This document shows positions 18,690 to 27,891 of a DNA stretch of 64,000 bases, piece after piece. The stretch is from Rummeliibacillus sp963792445. GTDB lineage: Bacteria > Bacillota > Bacilli > Bacillales_A > Planococcaceae. A program made the translations under genes and the position numbers. The stretch covers positions 575,502-639,501 of the forward strand of contig CAWBWO010000017.1 in the NCBI GenBank assembly GCA_963792445.1. The letters are read 5' to 3'. Every line of letters starts with the position of its first letter. Position 1 is the first letter of the stretch. The notes beneath the pieces were generated by a model that saw only the letters and a list, made by a program, of their open reading frames with translations, made no database searches and was not told the DNA's origin.

Positions 18690-18820
18690 TGTAGGATACT
18701 GGAAAACTATTTTAATACTAATTTAGTTTATAGAATGCAAACAATGAGAGCATCTTCAACATCCGCGATTTAAGAGGAAACATCCGCGATTTAGAATCAA
18801 AATTTCCGTGGGGTACTAAC
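18690..18820. repeat. Composite repeat: dispersed-repeat ends around a short 21-bp array
   Basis: Left end CTATTTTAATACTAATT (about 18703) and right end GGGGTACTAAC match the ends of the element at 33537-33650, but the interior differs and holds TCCGCG words at 18762, 18783 and, as TCCGTG, at 18805 (spacing 21 and 22). The plus-strand reading is NIRDLRGNIRDLES. Confidence 0.5.
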
Positions 18821-19014
18821 TATTGAATATATCCGTCAAAATCATTCCGACGAATTACCTCTATTAACAAGTATAATAGCGTATAATACCAAGTCATACA
18901 AGTGATAATTTGAAACCAAATCGTAAAGACAATCATAATCTTTTTGATCGTACATATATAGGAAAACCTGGTTGCATGGCGTATTTTAATTTTGGTTGTT
19001 ATCTTGTATATCAT
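18820..19014 (-). CDS. Possible small membrane protein (weak)
   Basis: 64-codon frame with one hydrophobic stretch (IMIVFTIWFQIITCMTWYYTLLY) ending IRRNDFDGYIQ. No convincing ribosome binding site, and its 3' end abuts the repeat at 18690-18820. The upstream sequence to 19085 shows nothing else I recognise. It could be the tail of a broken small membrane protein or a chance frame. Confidence 0.22.
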   Translation of the reverse strand: MIYKITTKIKIRHATRFSYICTIKKIMIVFTIWFQIITCMTWYYTLLYLLIEVIRRNDFDGYIQ

Positions 19015-19086
19015 TTATGATATTTATAAATAGATTGTGGTTATTGAGATTCATGTGTAGTTGTCATAAATTATTAGTACAAATCA

Positions 19087-19133
19087 AAAAAGAGATATAA
19101 CTGCAAAATATTATCTGCAGTTTATATCTCTTC
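19087..19133 (-). terminator. Terminator after the VOC gene
   Basis: AAGAGATATAACTGCA / TGCAGTTTATATCTCTT, followed on the minus strand by a T-run. Confidence 0.88.
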
Positions 19134-19142
19134 TAACTGATC

Positions 19143-19511
19143 TCAATTAATAACTGTTCCAAAGCCGATTAAATAACCATCTAAATCACGAATTGCAAAC
19201 TCGCGTAACCTTTCACCCTCAATTTCTCTTACTTTTGGATAATAGGCAAATAGAGCTCCGTGCAATTTTGCATCTTTAAATAATTTATCTAGTCGTTCTG
19301 TATCTTCCATATAACTAAATACATTCCACAAATTCCGATTCGGCTTTACGTCTTCAATTTTTTCCGCTTGTATTAACTTAATGGCTAAACCGCAATCCTC
19401 GCGGTAAAGAATACCTTCCACTTCCTGACAGCTTAATACTGTTTGATAAAAAAGCTTTGATAATTCTATATCCGAAACTAGTAATACACTCACGGATGAC
19501 ATTACATGCAT
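19143..19511 (-). CDS. VOC-family (glyoxalase/dioxygenase-fold) protein
   Basis: 122-residue single-domain vicinal oxygen chelate protein: VSVLLVSDIELSKLFYQTVL at the start and REFAIRDLDGYLIGFG at the end, the usual beta-alpha-beta-beta-beta pattern. The end reads DLDGYLIGFG rather than the DPDGNxxE of metal-binding members, so the glutamate ligand is missing. Substrate unknown. ATG at 19511 has GAGGTG about 11 bases upstream. Monocistronic. Confidence 0.75.
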   Translation of the reverse strand: MHVMSSVSVLLVSDIELSKLFYQTVLSCQEVEGILYREDCGLAIKLIQAEKIEDVKPNRNLWNVFSYMEDTERLDKLFKDAKLHGALFAYYPKVREIEGERLREFAIRDLDGYLIGFGTVIN

Positions 19512-19795
19512 AGGAAAAGATACACCTCATTGTATAAAGTTCATAACACAGTTCTGAATAGTCAGAACACTATTTTTCTATTATATTTTACCATGCTTTT
19601 CTTGTGTATTATATATATTTCTAGAAAAAATGCAAAAAACTCAGAAATTATTCTACATGATTCTAGAAATTCTTCACCTTTTTGTCAGATTAAGTATTTC
19701 TTAAAGCTGCTTTATACATTTATTCAATTTTAACTTTCCTCTTAATCCTATCCCTAAATAAGTTCCTAAATAAACAACGGTAAACCATTGCCTTT

Positions 19796-20194
19796 TTATA
19801 TTTTTGTCATTCCAATAGAAAATTTCTTAAAACCTAGTTCTTTATAATAGTGCTCCAAACTTTCCACACACATTAATTGAGGAATGACTTTCTGTTGTTC
19901 ACAATGTGCGATTATTCGGTTCAATATTGCTTTGCCAATTCCCTTTGACTGATAGCTTGGCAATACACATACACCACATATTATTGCTGTAATCACACCA
20001 TCGGAAATAACACGTCCCATCCCAACTAATTGTTGTTGATCAAAAGCATATACTGCGTACCAACTCTGTTTACACATTTGTTCTAAATCATGAATGTTTA
20101 ATTTAAGCGAATTCCATCCTAACGATTCGTATATTTTCAATAACTCTCCAAAATTTTCAGGTGGCTGTATCGTATAAACAATCTGATTCGTCAC
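19796..20194 (-). CDS. GNAT-family N-acetyltransferase
   Basis: 132-residue GNAT protein. The acetyl-CoA-binding loop is readable as LPSYQSKGIGKAIL (Q/R-x-x-G-x-G/A form), followed by LEHYYKELGFKK, the usual beta-6/alpha-4 end. Start is GTG at 20194 with AGGAGG seven bases upstream. Substrate unknown. Confidence 0.85.
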   Translation of the reverse strand: MTNQIVYTIQPPENFGELLKIYESLGWNSLKLNIHDLEQMCKQSWYAVYAFDQQQLVGMGRVISDGVITAIICGVCVLPSYQSKGIGKAILNRIIAHCEQQKVIPQLMCVESLEHYYKELGFKKFSIGMTKI

Positions 20195-20374
20195 ATAAAT
20201 ACCTCCTAAATATATATTGGATATTGTTGGCGAATTGTTACCTATTTAATCTGAAGAAAATTTTATTCCACGCCAAAGTAAATTATGTCCACGATGATGA
20301 CAACTTAAGTCTAATTATTAATTAGTAAAAAATGCTTTTATGGATTTTGATTAAGTATGTAACAAATAAGCACT

Positions 20375-20416
20375 AAAAAAAGAAGACGAACTTTAGAGGT
20401 TCGCCTTCTTTTTTAA
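20375..20416 (-). terminator. Terminator of the suf operon
   Basis: AGAAGGCGAAC-CTCTAAA-GTTCGTCTTCT then T-run on the minus strand, 50 bases after the sufB stop. Confidence 0.93.
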
Positions 20417-20466
20417 AAGATTAAATCAATTCGATATATTGGTGGATTAAAAAGTTTTTTACTTTA

Positions 20467-21864
20467 TTAACCAATAGAACCTTCCATTTCGAATTTGATT
20501 AAACGGTTCATTTCAACTGCATATTCCATTGGAAGTTCTTTTGTGAATGGTTCGATAAAGCCCATTACGATCATTTCTGTTGCTTCTTGTTCAGAAACAC
20601 CGCGGCTCATCAAGTAGAATAATTGTTCTTCAGACACTTTAGAAACTTTTGCTTCGTGTTCAAGAGAAATTTGGTCATTATTCACTTCGTTGTATGGAAT
20701 TGTATCAGAAGTTGATTGGTTATCCATGATTAGCGTATCACATTCAACATTTGCACGAGCATTCGTTGCTTTTTTACCAAATTTCACGTTACCACGGTAT
20801 GTTACGTTACCGCCGTGTTTTGAAATGGATTTAGAAACGATTGTTGAAGAAGTGTTTGGTGCTAAGTGAATCATTTTCGCACCAGTATCTTGGTTTTGGC
20901 CACGGCCAGCAATTGCAATTGATAATGTCAAACCACGAGCGCCTTCGCCTTTTAAGATACATGCTGGGTATTTCATTGTAAGTTTAGAACCGATGTTACC
21001 ATCAATCCATTCCATAGTAGCATGTGCATCACATGTTGCACGTTTAGTAACTAAGTTAAACACGTTGTTTGCCCAGTTTTGGATTGTAGTGTAACGGCAA
21101 TATGCATCTTTTTTGATGAAGATTTCTACAACAGCACTGTGAAGAGAGTTTGTTGAATAAACTGGCGCTGTACATCCTTCTACATAGTGTACGCTTGCAC
21201 CTTCATCAACAATGATTAAAGTACGTTCAAATTGTCCCATATTTTCAGAGTTAATACGGAAGTAAGCTTGAAGTGGTGTTTCAAGAGTGACACCTTTTGG
21301 AACGTAGATGAAAGAACCACCTGACCAAACTGCTGAGTTTAATGCAGCAAATTTATTGTCATTTGGTGGGATTACTTTACCAAAGTATTCTCTGAAAAGA
21401 TCTTCATTTTCACGTAGAGCTGAGTCAGTATCTTTGAAAACGACACCTAAATCTTCAAGTTCTTGTTTCATATTGTGGTAAACTACTTCAGATTCATATT
21501 GAGCAGATACACCAGCAAGGTATTTTTGTTCTGCTTCAGGAATACCTAATTTATCGAAAGTTGCTTTGATTTCAGCTGGCACTTCATCCCAAGATTTTTG
21601 AGTTGCTTCAGATGGTTTTACATAGTAAGTAATTTCATCGAAGTTAAGTGCAGATAAATCGCCACCCCATTGTGGCATTGGTTTTGAATAGAAAATGTCC
21701 AATGATTTTAGACGGAAATCTAACATCCATTGTGGCTCTTTTTTCATATTAGAAATTTCTTTAACGATTTCAGGAGTAAGCCCACGTTCTGTACGGAAAA
21801 CGGATACGTCTTTATCATGGAATCCATACTCGTAATCGCCAATTTCAGGCATTTGTTTAGCCAT
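20467..21864 (-). CDS. sufB: Fe-S cluster assembly scaffold subunit SufB
   Basis: 465-residue SufB, a subunit of the SufBC2D scaffold that builds [4Fe-4S] clusters. Typical segments: AVWSGGSFIYVPKGVTLETP, GCTAPVYSTNSLHSAVVEIF and the C-terminal YNEVNNDQISLEHEAKVSK. ATG at 21864 (MAKQMPEIGDYEYG) follows CGGAGGAG; the frame extends upstream to 21981 without another site. Last gene of sufCDSUB. Confidence 0.97.
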   Translation of the reverse strand: MAKQMPEIGDYEYGFHDKDVSVFRTERGLTPEIVKEISNMKKEPQWMLDFRLKSLDIFYSKPMPQWGGDLSALNFDEITYYVKPSEATQKSWDEVPAEIKATFDKLGIPEAEQKYLAGVSAQYESEVVYHNMKQELEDLGVVFKDTDSALRENEDLFREYFGKVIPPNDNKFAALNSAVWSGGSFIYVPKGVTLETPLQAYFRINSENMGQFERTLIIVDEGASVHYVEGCTAPVYSTNSLHSAVVEIFIKKDAYCRYTTIQNWANNVFNLVTKRATCDAHATMEWIDGNIGSKLTMKYPACILKGEGARGLTLSIAIAGRGQNQDTGAKMIHLAPNTSSTIVSKSISKHGGNVTYRGNVKFGKKATNARANVECDTLIMDNQSTSDTIPYNEVNNDQISLEHEAKVSKVSEEQLFYLMSRGVSEQEATEMIVMGFIEPFTKELPMEYAVEMNRLIKFEMEGSIG

Positions 21865-21895
21865 TTTTTCTCCTCCGTTCTTAAGATTATGTCTA

Positions 21896-22333
21896 TTATA
21901 AGTTTGATTCTTTAATTCCTTTTTCCATTGCTTTCCAAGAAAGTGTTGCACATTTAATACGTGCTGGGAATTGAGAAACACCTGAAAGTGCTTCTACATC
22001 TCCAAGGTCAAGTGAATCATCATGTTCGTGACCTAGCATCATTTCTGAGAAGACTTGCGCTAATTCTACAGCTTCTTTTGTTGTTTTACCTTTAATCGTT
22101 TCTGTCATCATAGAAGCAGAAGACATTGAGATGGAGCAACCTTCACCTTCGAATTTTGCATCGACAACAACGCCATCTTCTACTTGTAATGATAAATGGA
22201 TACGATCTCCACATGTAGGGTTATTCATATCAATTGATACATTTGAATCATCGATTACACCTTTGTTACGTGGCTTTTTATAGTGATCCATAATGACTGA
22301 ACGATATAATTGGTCTAGTTTATTCATTGACAT
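21896..22333 (-). CDS. sufU: Zinc-dependent sulfurtransferase SufU
   Basis: 145-residue SufU that accepts persulfide sulfur from SufS. Zinc/acceptor residues are visible as MNNPTCGDRIH, GEGCSISMSSAS and RIKCATLSWKA, with the SufU-specific insertion (LGHEHDDSLDLGDVEAL) that separates it from IscU. ATG 22333 (MSMNKLDQLYR) overlaps the sufS 3' end (stop at 22320), so translation is coupled. AAGGAG stands ten bases upstream. Confidence 0.95.
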   Translation of the reverse strand: MSMNKLDQLYRSVIMDHYKKPRNKGVIDDSNVSIDMNNPTCGDRIHLSLQVEDGVVVDAKFEGEGCSISMSSASMMTETIKGKTTKEAVELAQVFSEMMLGHEHDDSLDLGDVEALSGVSQFPARIKCATLSWKAMEKGIKESNL

Positions 22334-23552
22334 CAGCAAAATACTCCTTCGCTTTTAGCAACGCTTCAACAAGTCGATCAATATCTTCTTCAGTATTATA
22401 AATATAGAAACTTGCGCGAGCTGTTGCTGTACATTCAAGCCATTTCATCAATGGTTGTGCACAATGGTGTCCTGCACGCACAGCTACACCTTCCATATCA
22501 AGTACTGTAGCAACATCATGTGGATGAACGCCATCAATATTGAAAGTAATAAGTCCAGAACGTTTCTTTGGATCATGAGGACCATAGATTGAAACGCCAT
22601 CAATAGCACTTAGTTTTTCCATTGCGTAACTAGATAATTTTTGTTCATGTTCGATAATATTCTCCATACCAATCTCTTCTAAGAAATCGATAGCAGCACC
22701 TAAACCGATTGCTCCTGCAATATTAGGGGTACCACCTTCAAATTTCCAAGGAAGATCAGCCCATGTTGATTCATATAAACCAACAGTACTAATCATTTCA
22801 CCACCAAATGCAAGTGGTTCCATGTTTTCTAGGAGTTCTTTTTTACCGTATAATACCCCAATACCTGTTGGTCCACACATTTTATGACCAGAGAATGCTA
22901 GGAAATCACAATCTAAATCTTGTACATCCGTTTTGAAATGAGGTACGCCTTGTGCTCCATCAACAACCATATAAGCACCGTGTGCATGAGCTACTGCAGC
23001 AATTTCTTTAATAGGATTTACAGTCCCTAATACATTAGATGCAAATGCGATCGAAACGATTTTAGTTTTGTCAGTAATCGCTTCTTTTACTTTGTCCATA
23101 GATAATGTGCCATCGGGGTTCATATCAATATATTTAAGTGTAGCATTTTTTACTTTTGCTAATTGTTGCCATGGAATTAAGTTAGAGTGATGTTCCATGT
23201 AAGTAATGACGATTTCGTCGCCTTCTCCTACATTTGCACGACCAAAACTTGCAGCAACCATATTTAAACTAGCAGTTGTACCTCTAGTGAAAATAATTTC
23301 TTCAGTTGAATTCGCATTGATAAACTTACGAACTTTTTCACGAGCGCCTTCATAAGCATCAGTTGCACGATTTCCTAATGTATGCACACCACGGTGAACA
23401 TTAGAATTTTCGTATTCATAGTATTTTTTGACAGCTTCTAAAACTTGAATAGGTTTTTGCGTAGTAGCTGCACTATCTAGATAAACTAATGGATGACCAT
23501 TTACTTCTTGATTTAAAATTGGAAAATAGCTTCGAATATCGGTTTTAATCAT
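22320..23552 (-). CDS. sufS: Cysteine desulfurase SufS
   Basis: 410-residue PLP enzyme supplying sulfur from cysteine. PLP lysine in FLAFSGHKMCGPTG, active-site Cys in RAGHHCAQPLM, and IFTRGTTASLN for cofactor phosphate binding. Its ATG overlaps the sufD stop codon by one base (TAATG). Confidence 0.97.
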   Translation of the reverse strand: MIKTDIRSYFPILNQEVNGHPLVYLDSAATTQKPIQVLEAVKKYYEYENSNVHRGVHTLGNRATDAYEGAREKVRKFINANSTEEIIFTRGTTASLNMVAASFGRANVGEGDEIVITYMEHHSNLIPWQQLAKVKNATLKYIDMNPDGTLSMDKVKEAITDKTKIVSIAFASNVLGTVNPIKEIAAVAHAHGAYMVVDGAQGVPHFKTDVQDLDCDFLAFSGHKMCGPTGIGVLYGKKELLENMEPLAFGGEMISTVGLYESTWADLPWKFEGGTPNIAGAIGLGAAIDFLEEIGMENIIEHEQKLSSYAMEKLSAIDGVSIYGPHDPKKRSGLITFNIDGVHPHDVATVLDMEGVAVRAGHHCAQPLMKWLECTATARASFYIYNTEEDIDRLVEALLKAKEYFADVNE

Positions 23553-24859
23553 TAGCGAACTTTCCTTTCAATGACCTCCGTCAGTTGTTTTCTAACACCT
23601 TCGATAGGTAATTTATTGACAACTGGCGCAAGGAATCCATGGATTATTAATCGTTCAGCTTCTGCTTTTGAAATACCGCGGCTCATTAAATAATACAATT
23701 GAACTGGATCCACACGACCAACAGAAGCAGCGTGTCCTGCTGTTACATCATCTTCATCAATTAATAGAATTGGGTTTGCATCACCACGAGCATCTTTGCT
23801 TAACATAAGAACGCGTGATTCTTGTTCAGCATCTGCTTTTGTAGCACCATGCTCAATTTTACCAATACCATTGAAAATAGCGCGAGATGAGTCTTTCATA
23901 ACACCGTGAGTTAGGATATAACCATTTGAAGCTTTACCCCAGTGTCTAACTTCTGTTGTGAAGTTTTGACTTTGTTCTCCACGACCAACTACTACAGATT
24001 TTGCATCTGCATAAGAGCCGTCGCCTTTTAAGTATGTGATATTTTCAGAAATTGTATCGCTATCATTCATAAGACCAAGAGCCCAATCTACTGTTGCATC
24101 ACGATGAAGAATAGCACGACGATTTACATAAGTAGTGAAACCTTTTGCTAGTACGTCTACAGCCCCAAAAGTTACTTTCGCGTTATCATCAACGATTACT
24201 TCTGCAATAATATTAGCTTGACCTTTTGCTTCATCGATAGTAGAAAGATAGTTTTCTACATATGTTACTTGGCTATTTGCTTCAGCAACGACGATTACAT
24301 GGTTATACAATGATGCATCTGCATTATCGTGTAGGAAAACAGCTTGAATTGGTTCTTCTACAATAACGTTTTTAGGTACGTATACAAACACGCCGCCATT
24401 TACTAATGCTGCATGTAAAGCAGTTAGTTTATGTTGGTCTACTTGTACGCCTTCAGTCATAAAATATTTTTGTACAAGATCGCTATGTTCGCGAGCTGCT
24501 GTAAAAATATCTGTCATAATGACACCTTGAGAAGTTAATTCTTCTGATAGTTTTAAAAAGGCTGGTGTATTGTTGTGTTGAATATACACATTTTGTTGAC
24601 CTTCAGCATCAACAATCGCTTTTACTTCTTCAGGAAGTTCTTCAAGTGTTGCAAAAGGTGTACTATCTACTACAAGGCTTGGAAATTCTGTGAAGTTCCA
24701 TTTTTCTACATTTGTTTTATCTGGTTTAATCATTGGTAGTGTATCAACGTTCGCTAATGCACGTTCACGAAGCTCAGTCAACCAACTAGGTTCATTGTTA
24801 GCTTCAGAGAAAGAGCGTACATCTTGAGCGGTTACTGATAATTTTGTTTCAACCGTCAT
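23552..24859 (-). CDS. sufD: Fe-S cluster assembly subunit SufD
   Basis: 435-residue SufD, paralogue of SufB. Conserved C-terminal SRGISKAEAERLIIHGFLAPV and the beta-helix repeat core. Lies between sufC and sufS with tight spacing; ATG at 24859 is preceded by GGGAGGACG. Confidence 0.96.
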   Translation of the reverse strand: MTVETKLSVTAQDVRSFSEANNEPSWLTELRERALANVDTLPMIKPDKTNVEKWNFTEFPSLVVDSTPFATLEELPEEVKAIVDAEGQQNVYIQHNNTPAFLKLSEELTSQGVIMTDIFTAAREHSDLVQKYFMTEGVQVDQHKLTALHAALVNGGVFVYVPKNVIVEEPIQAVFLHDNADASLYNHVIVVAEANSQVTYVENYLSTIDEAKGQANIIAEVIVDDNAKVTFGAVDVLAKGFTTYVNRRAILHRDATVDWALGLMNDSDTISENITYLKGDGSYADAKSVVVGRGEQSQNFTTEVRHWGKASNGYILTHGVMKDSSRAIFNGIGKIEHGATKADAEQESRVLMLSKDARGDANPILLIDEDDVTAGHAASVGRVDPVQLYYLMSRGISKAEAERLIIHGFLAPVVNKLPIEGVRKQLTEVIERKVR

Positions 24860-24877
24860 GTTTGCTCGTCCTCCCTA

Positions 24878-25666
24878 TTATGCTTCTTGTCCTGATGTTT
24901 CTTCGACTTCGTCTTCGATACCTAGTTCCTTTTTAACCCAATCGTAACCTTCAGCTTCAAGTTTTTGAGCTAATTCTTCGCCACCTGATTTAACGACACG
25001 ACCTTGCATCATTATGTGTACGTGGTCTGGTTTAATATAGTTAAGTAGACGTTGGTAGTGAGTAATCATTACGCAACCAAAGCCTTCACCGCGCATTTCG
25101 TTGATACCTTTAGATACAACTTTAAGAGCATCAATATCAAGTCCAGAGTCAATTTCATCTAAGATTGCAAATTTAGGTTTGATCATCATTAATTGAAGAA
25201 TTTCATTACGTTTCTTTTCACCGCCAGAGAATCCTTCGTTTAAGTAACGTTGGCCCATTTCTTCAGGCATTTCTAAGAATTCCATTTTGCTATCTAATTC
25301 ACGGATAAATTTCATAATTGAAATTTCGTTACCTTCACCACGACGAGCGTTAATTGCTGAACGTAAGAAATCTGCATTTGTAACACCAGAAATTTCTGAT
25401 GGGTATTGCATTGCTAGGAATAGACCAGCTTTTGCACGTTCGTCTACTTCCATTGCTAGAACATCTTCACCATCTAAAGTAACAGAACCTGATGTTACTT
25501 CATATTTTGGGTGACCCATAATAGCAGATGCTAAAGTAGATTTACCAGTACCATTTGGTCCCATGATTGCATGTACTTCGTTTGTATTGAGTGATAAGTT
25601 TACACCCTTTAAAATCTCTTTCCCGTCGATAGAGACGTGAAGATCTTTAATGACTAATGTTGACAT
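24878..25666 (-). CDS. sufC: Fe-S assembly ATPase SufC
   Basis: 262-residue ABC-type ATPase of the SufBC2D complex. Walker A GPNGTGKST, Q-loop MQYPSEISG, signature FSGGEKKRNE, Walker B FAILDEIDSGLD and switch His in MITHYQRLL. First gene of the operon; ATG at 25666 after ATGGAGGTAATGGA. Confidence 0.97.
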   Translation of the reverse strand: MSTLVIKDLHVSIDGKEILKGVNLSLNTNEVHAIMGPNGTGKSTLASAIMGHPKYEVTSGSVTLDGEDVLAMEVDERAKAGLFLAMQYPSEISGVTNADFLRSAINARRGEGNEISIMKFIRELDSKMEFLEMPEEMGQRYLNEGFSGGEKKRNEILQLMMIKPKFAILDEIDSGLDIDALKVVSKGINEMRGEGFGCVMITHYQRLLNYIKPDHVHIMMQGRVVKSGGEELAQKLEAEGYDWVKKELGIEDEVEETSGQEA

Positions 25667-25732
25667 TCCATTACCTCCATTTAAATTCAGGTGAAATGAA
25701 TTCTTACCCTTTTCTAATTTAATATCATTCTA

Positions 25733-25761
25733 ATTTTAGCTTAAAAAAAAGCCCATTGCAA
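25733..25761 (-). promoter_or_regulatory. SigA-type promoter of the suf operon
   Basis: On the minus strand TTGCAA, 17 bases, TAAAAT, ending 67 bases before the sufC ATG. Confidence 0.6.
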
Positions 25762-26328
25762 ATCATTTGAAAATGTTTCTCAATTTAATCAAAGAATGTT
25801 GATATTTCAATTCTGAAACCTATTATACTAGCTAATTCTTTCTTTAATTGAAATTCAAATGATTTTCAATAGCTGTTTTATAATTGAGAATAGATTTCAC
25901 TATGCACACAGTAATAATATCACTTTTTTATAGTAATGGAGCATTTTTATTACTAATTCTGTGAATTGATTTTGGTGATACTGATTAAGTGATAATAAGT
26001 AATATTTTCTATTTTTGATATTACTAATAGGCTAATGCTTTAGGTACTCTACCAATGAGGTTTTCTTAATAATTTTAGTAGTAGCAATCGCGGTCGTGGC
26101 CTGTGACTTTAATTGTTGCGTTCGCGGATATTATTCTGTAAACCGCGGATGTTTTGTCTGGAACCACGGATATTTTGCCCCAAATTGCGGATATTTCTCC
26201 TCAAATCTCGGTTGTTGATCATGTTCTTCTTGTTCTCAGCTGTTTTTTATTGGATAATCCATGTTTTCTTTGCCGCAGATATGAGGTAATCCAGTCAAAT
26301 AATTCTCAAAACTAAACAACCAAAACGA
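25762..26328. other. Gene-free spacer between gltD and sufC
   Basis: AT-rich, no frame with a usable start site. Contains an imperfect inverted repeat near 25848-25871 (ATTGAAATTCAAATGATTTTCAAT), and the 21-bp periodic array at 26123-26212. Nothing else seen. Confidence 0.6.
26123..26212. repeat. Array of five words at exact 21-bp period (CGCGGA type)
   Basis: CGCGGA at 26123 and 26144, CACGGA at 26165, TGCGGA at 26186, CTCGGT at 26207: every start is 21 bases from the last, with the sequence between them variable. Read on the minus strand this gives heptapeptides NIRNLGQ, NIRGSRQ, NIRGLQN and NIRERN, but no start codon with a binding site. Confidence 0.8.
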
Positions 26329-26388
26329 AAAAACCTCCTACTAAAATACTCTCTATATAAGAGCATTTTAGATAGGAGATTATTTTTT
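26329..26388 (-). terminator. Terminator of gltBD
   Basis: CTCCTATCTAAAAT-GCTCT / AGAGT-ATTTTAGTAGGAG followed by a T-run on the minus strand, directly after the gltD stop. Confidence 0.88.
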
Positions 26389-26396
26389 CTTCTTTA

Positions 26397-27878
26397 TTAT
26401 TGTGCAACTGCATGTATGCGTAGGTATGAGTTTACGCTTTCTGCTACGTTTCTTCCTTCGTTGATTGCCCAAACGATAAGACTTTGACCTCGTCTTGCGT
26501 CGCCTGCTGCAAATACGCCTTCAACATTTGTTGCGTAAGTTTTTGCTTTTGCTGCAATACGGTTATTTGTGATTTGGACGCCGAATTGTTCAACAACACT
26601 GTGTTCAGTACCTTCAAAGCCAATGGCAACAAAAACATAATCTGCTGGCCATACTTTTTCAGTGCCTGGTAGCTCATTGAAGTATACGTATCCTTCTTCA
26701 CTAACCACTTTTTCCATTTGAATTGTATGCAACTCTTTTACATGACCATTGCTGTCTGCAACGATTTTCTTAGTTTGAATACAATATTCACGTGGATCGT
26801 GACCAAATTTTGCATCTGCTTCTGCATATGCGTAGTCTAATTTGTACACTTGTGGATTCGTTGGCCATGGATTATCAGATTGACGTTTTTCAGGTAGTTG
26901 TGGATGCTTACCAAATTGGAACACTGTTTTGCAATTTTGACGCATTGCTGTTGCTACACAGTCAGCACCTGTATCACCGCCACCGATGACAATTACATTT
27001 TTGCCCTTCATATCAAGGAATTTGCCATCTTCAAAATTCGAATCTAGCAAGCTTTTTGTAGTTGCAGTTAAATAATCCATTGCTAGAACAACGCCTTCTG
27101 CTTCGCTTCCTTCAATACGTAAATGACGTTGTTTTGTTGCACCTGTACAAAGAATAACTGCATCGAATTGTTCTTTTAATTCATCAGCTGTTATATCTTT
27201 GCCTATTTCAGTATTCAAGATAAATTGAATACCTTCATCAGATAACAATTGTACACGTCTTGCTACAACGTCTTTTTCCAATTTCATATTTGGAATACCA
27301 TAAGTTAGAAGACCGCCAGCACGATCTGCTCTTTCATAAACTGTTACGGTATGACCTTGTTGGTTTAGCTGGTCTGCAGCAGCTAAACCAGCAGGACCAG
27401 AACCAACAACAGCAACTTTCTTTCCTGTACGGTGCATTGGAATTCTTGGTGTAATCCAACCGTTTTCAAACCCTTTATCAATGATTGCACGTTCAATACT
27501 TTTGATTGCAACAGCAGGGTCTGAAATAGCTAAAGTACATGCTCCTTCACATGGTGCAGGACATACTCTTCCTGTAAATTCAGGGAAGTTGTTTGTTAAA
27601 AGAAGGCGATCTAGCGCTTCTTTCCATTTACCATGATATACCAAATCATTCCATTCTGGAATCACATTATGAATTGGACAACCTGCTGCCGAACCACGAA
27701 TCTCCATACCCATATGACAAAATGGTGTACCACAATCCATACAACGAGCACCTTGGATTTGAAGAGCTTCATCTGTTAGACGTGAAGAATATTCTTTCCA
27801 ATTTTTTATACGCTCTAGTGGTTGTTGTTCTTTCCCTTTTTCTCGACTATATTCCATAAATCCTGTAGGTTTTCCCAT
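26397..27878 (-). CDS. gltD: Glutamate synthase small (beta) subunit
   Basis: 493-residue NADPH-oxidising flavoprotein subunit of glutamate synthase. N-terminal Fe-S cysteines (CMDCGTPFCHMG, then CPIHNVIPEW and CPAPCEGAC), FAD-binding VVGSGPAGLAAADQL, NADPH-binding VIGGGDTGADCVATA, and the FAD GDARRGQSLIVWAI end. Passes electrons to GltB. Thirteen bases after the gltB stop, same operon. Confidence 0.97.
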   Translation of the reverse strand: MGKPTGFMEYSREKGKEQQPLERIKNWKEYSSRLTDEALQIQGARCMDCGTPFCHMGMEIRGSAAGCPIHNVIPEWNDLVYHGKWKEALDRLLLTNNFPEFTGRVCPAPCEGACTLAISDPAVAIKSIERAIIDKGFENGWITPRIPMHRTGKKVAVVGSGPAGLAAADQLNQQGHTVTVYERADRAGGLLTYGIPNMKLEKDVVARRVQLLSDEGIQFILNTEIGKDITADELKEQFDAVILCTGATKQRHLRIEGSEAEGVVLAMDYLTATTKSLLDSNFEDGKFLDMKGKNVIVIGGGDTGADCVATAMRQNCKTVFQFGKHPQLPEKRQSDNPWPTNPQVYKLDYAYAEADAKFGHDPREYCIQTKKIVADSNGHVKELHTIQMEKVVSEEGYVYFNELPGTEKVWPADYVFVAIGFEGTEHSVVEQFGVQITNNRIAAKAKTYATNVEGVFAAGDARRGQSLIVWAINEGRNVAESVNSYLRIHAVAQ

Positions 27879-27891
27879 CTAGAACTCCTCC

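Noticed and set aside
25848..25871. Fur box upstream of sufC
   Set aside because: ATTGAAATTCAAATGATTTTCAAT is only partly like the 7-1-7 Fur dyad and lies about 100 bases upstream of the likely suf promoter.
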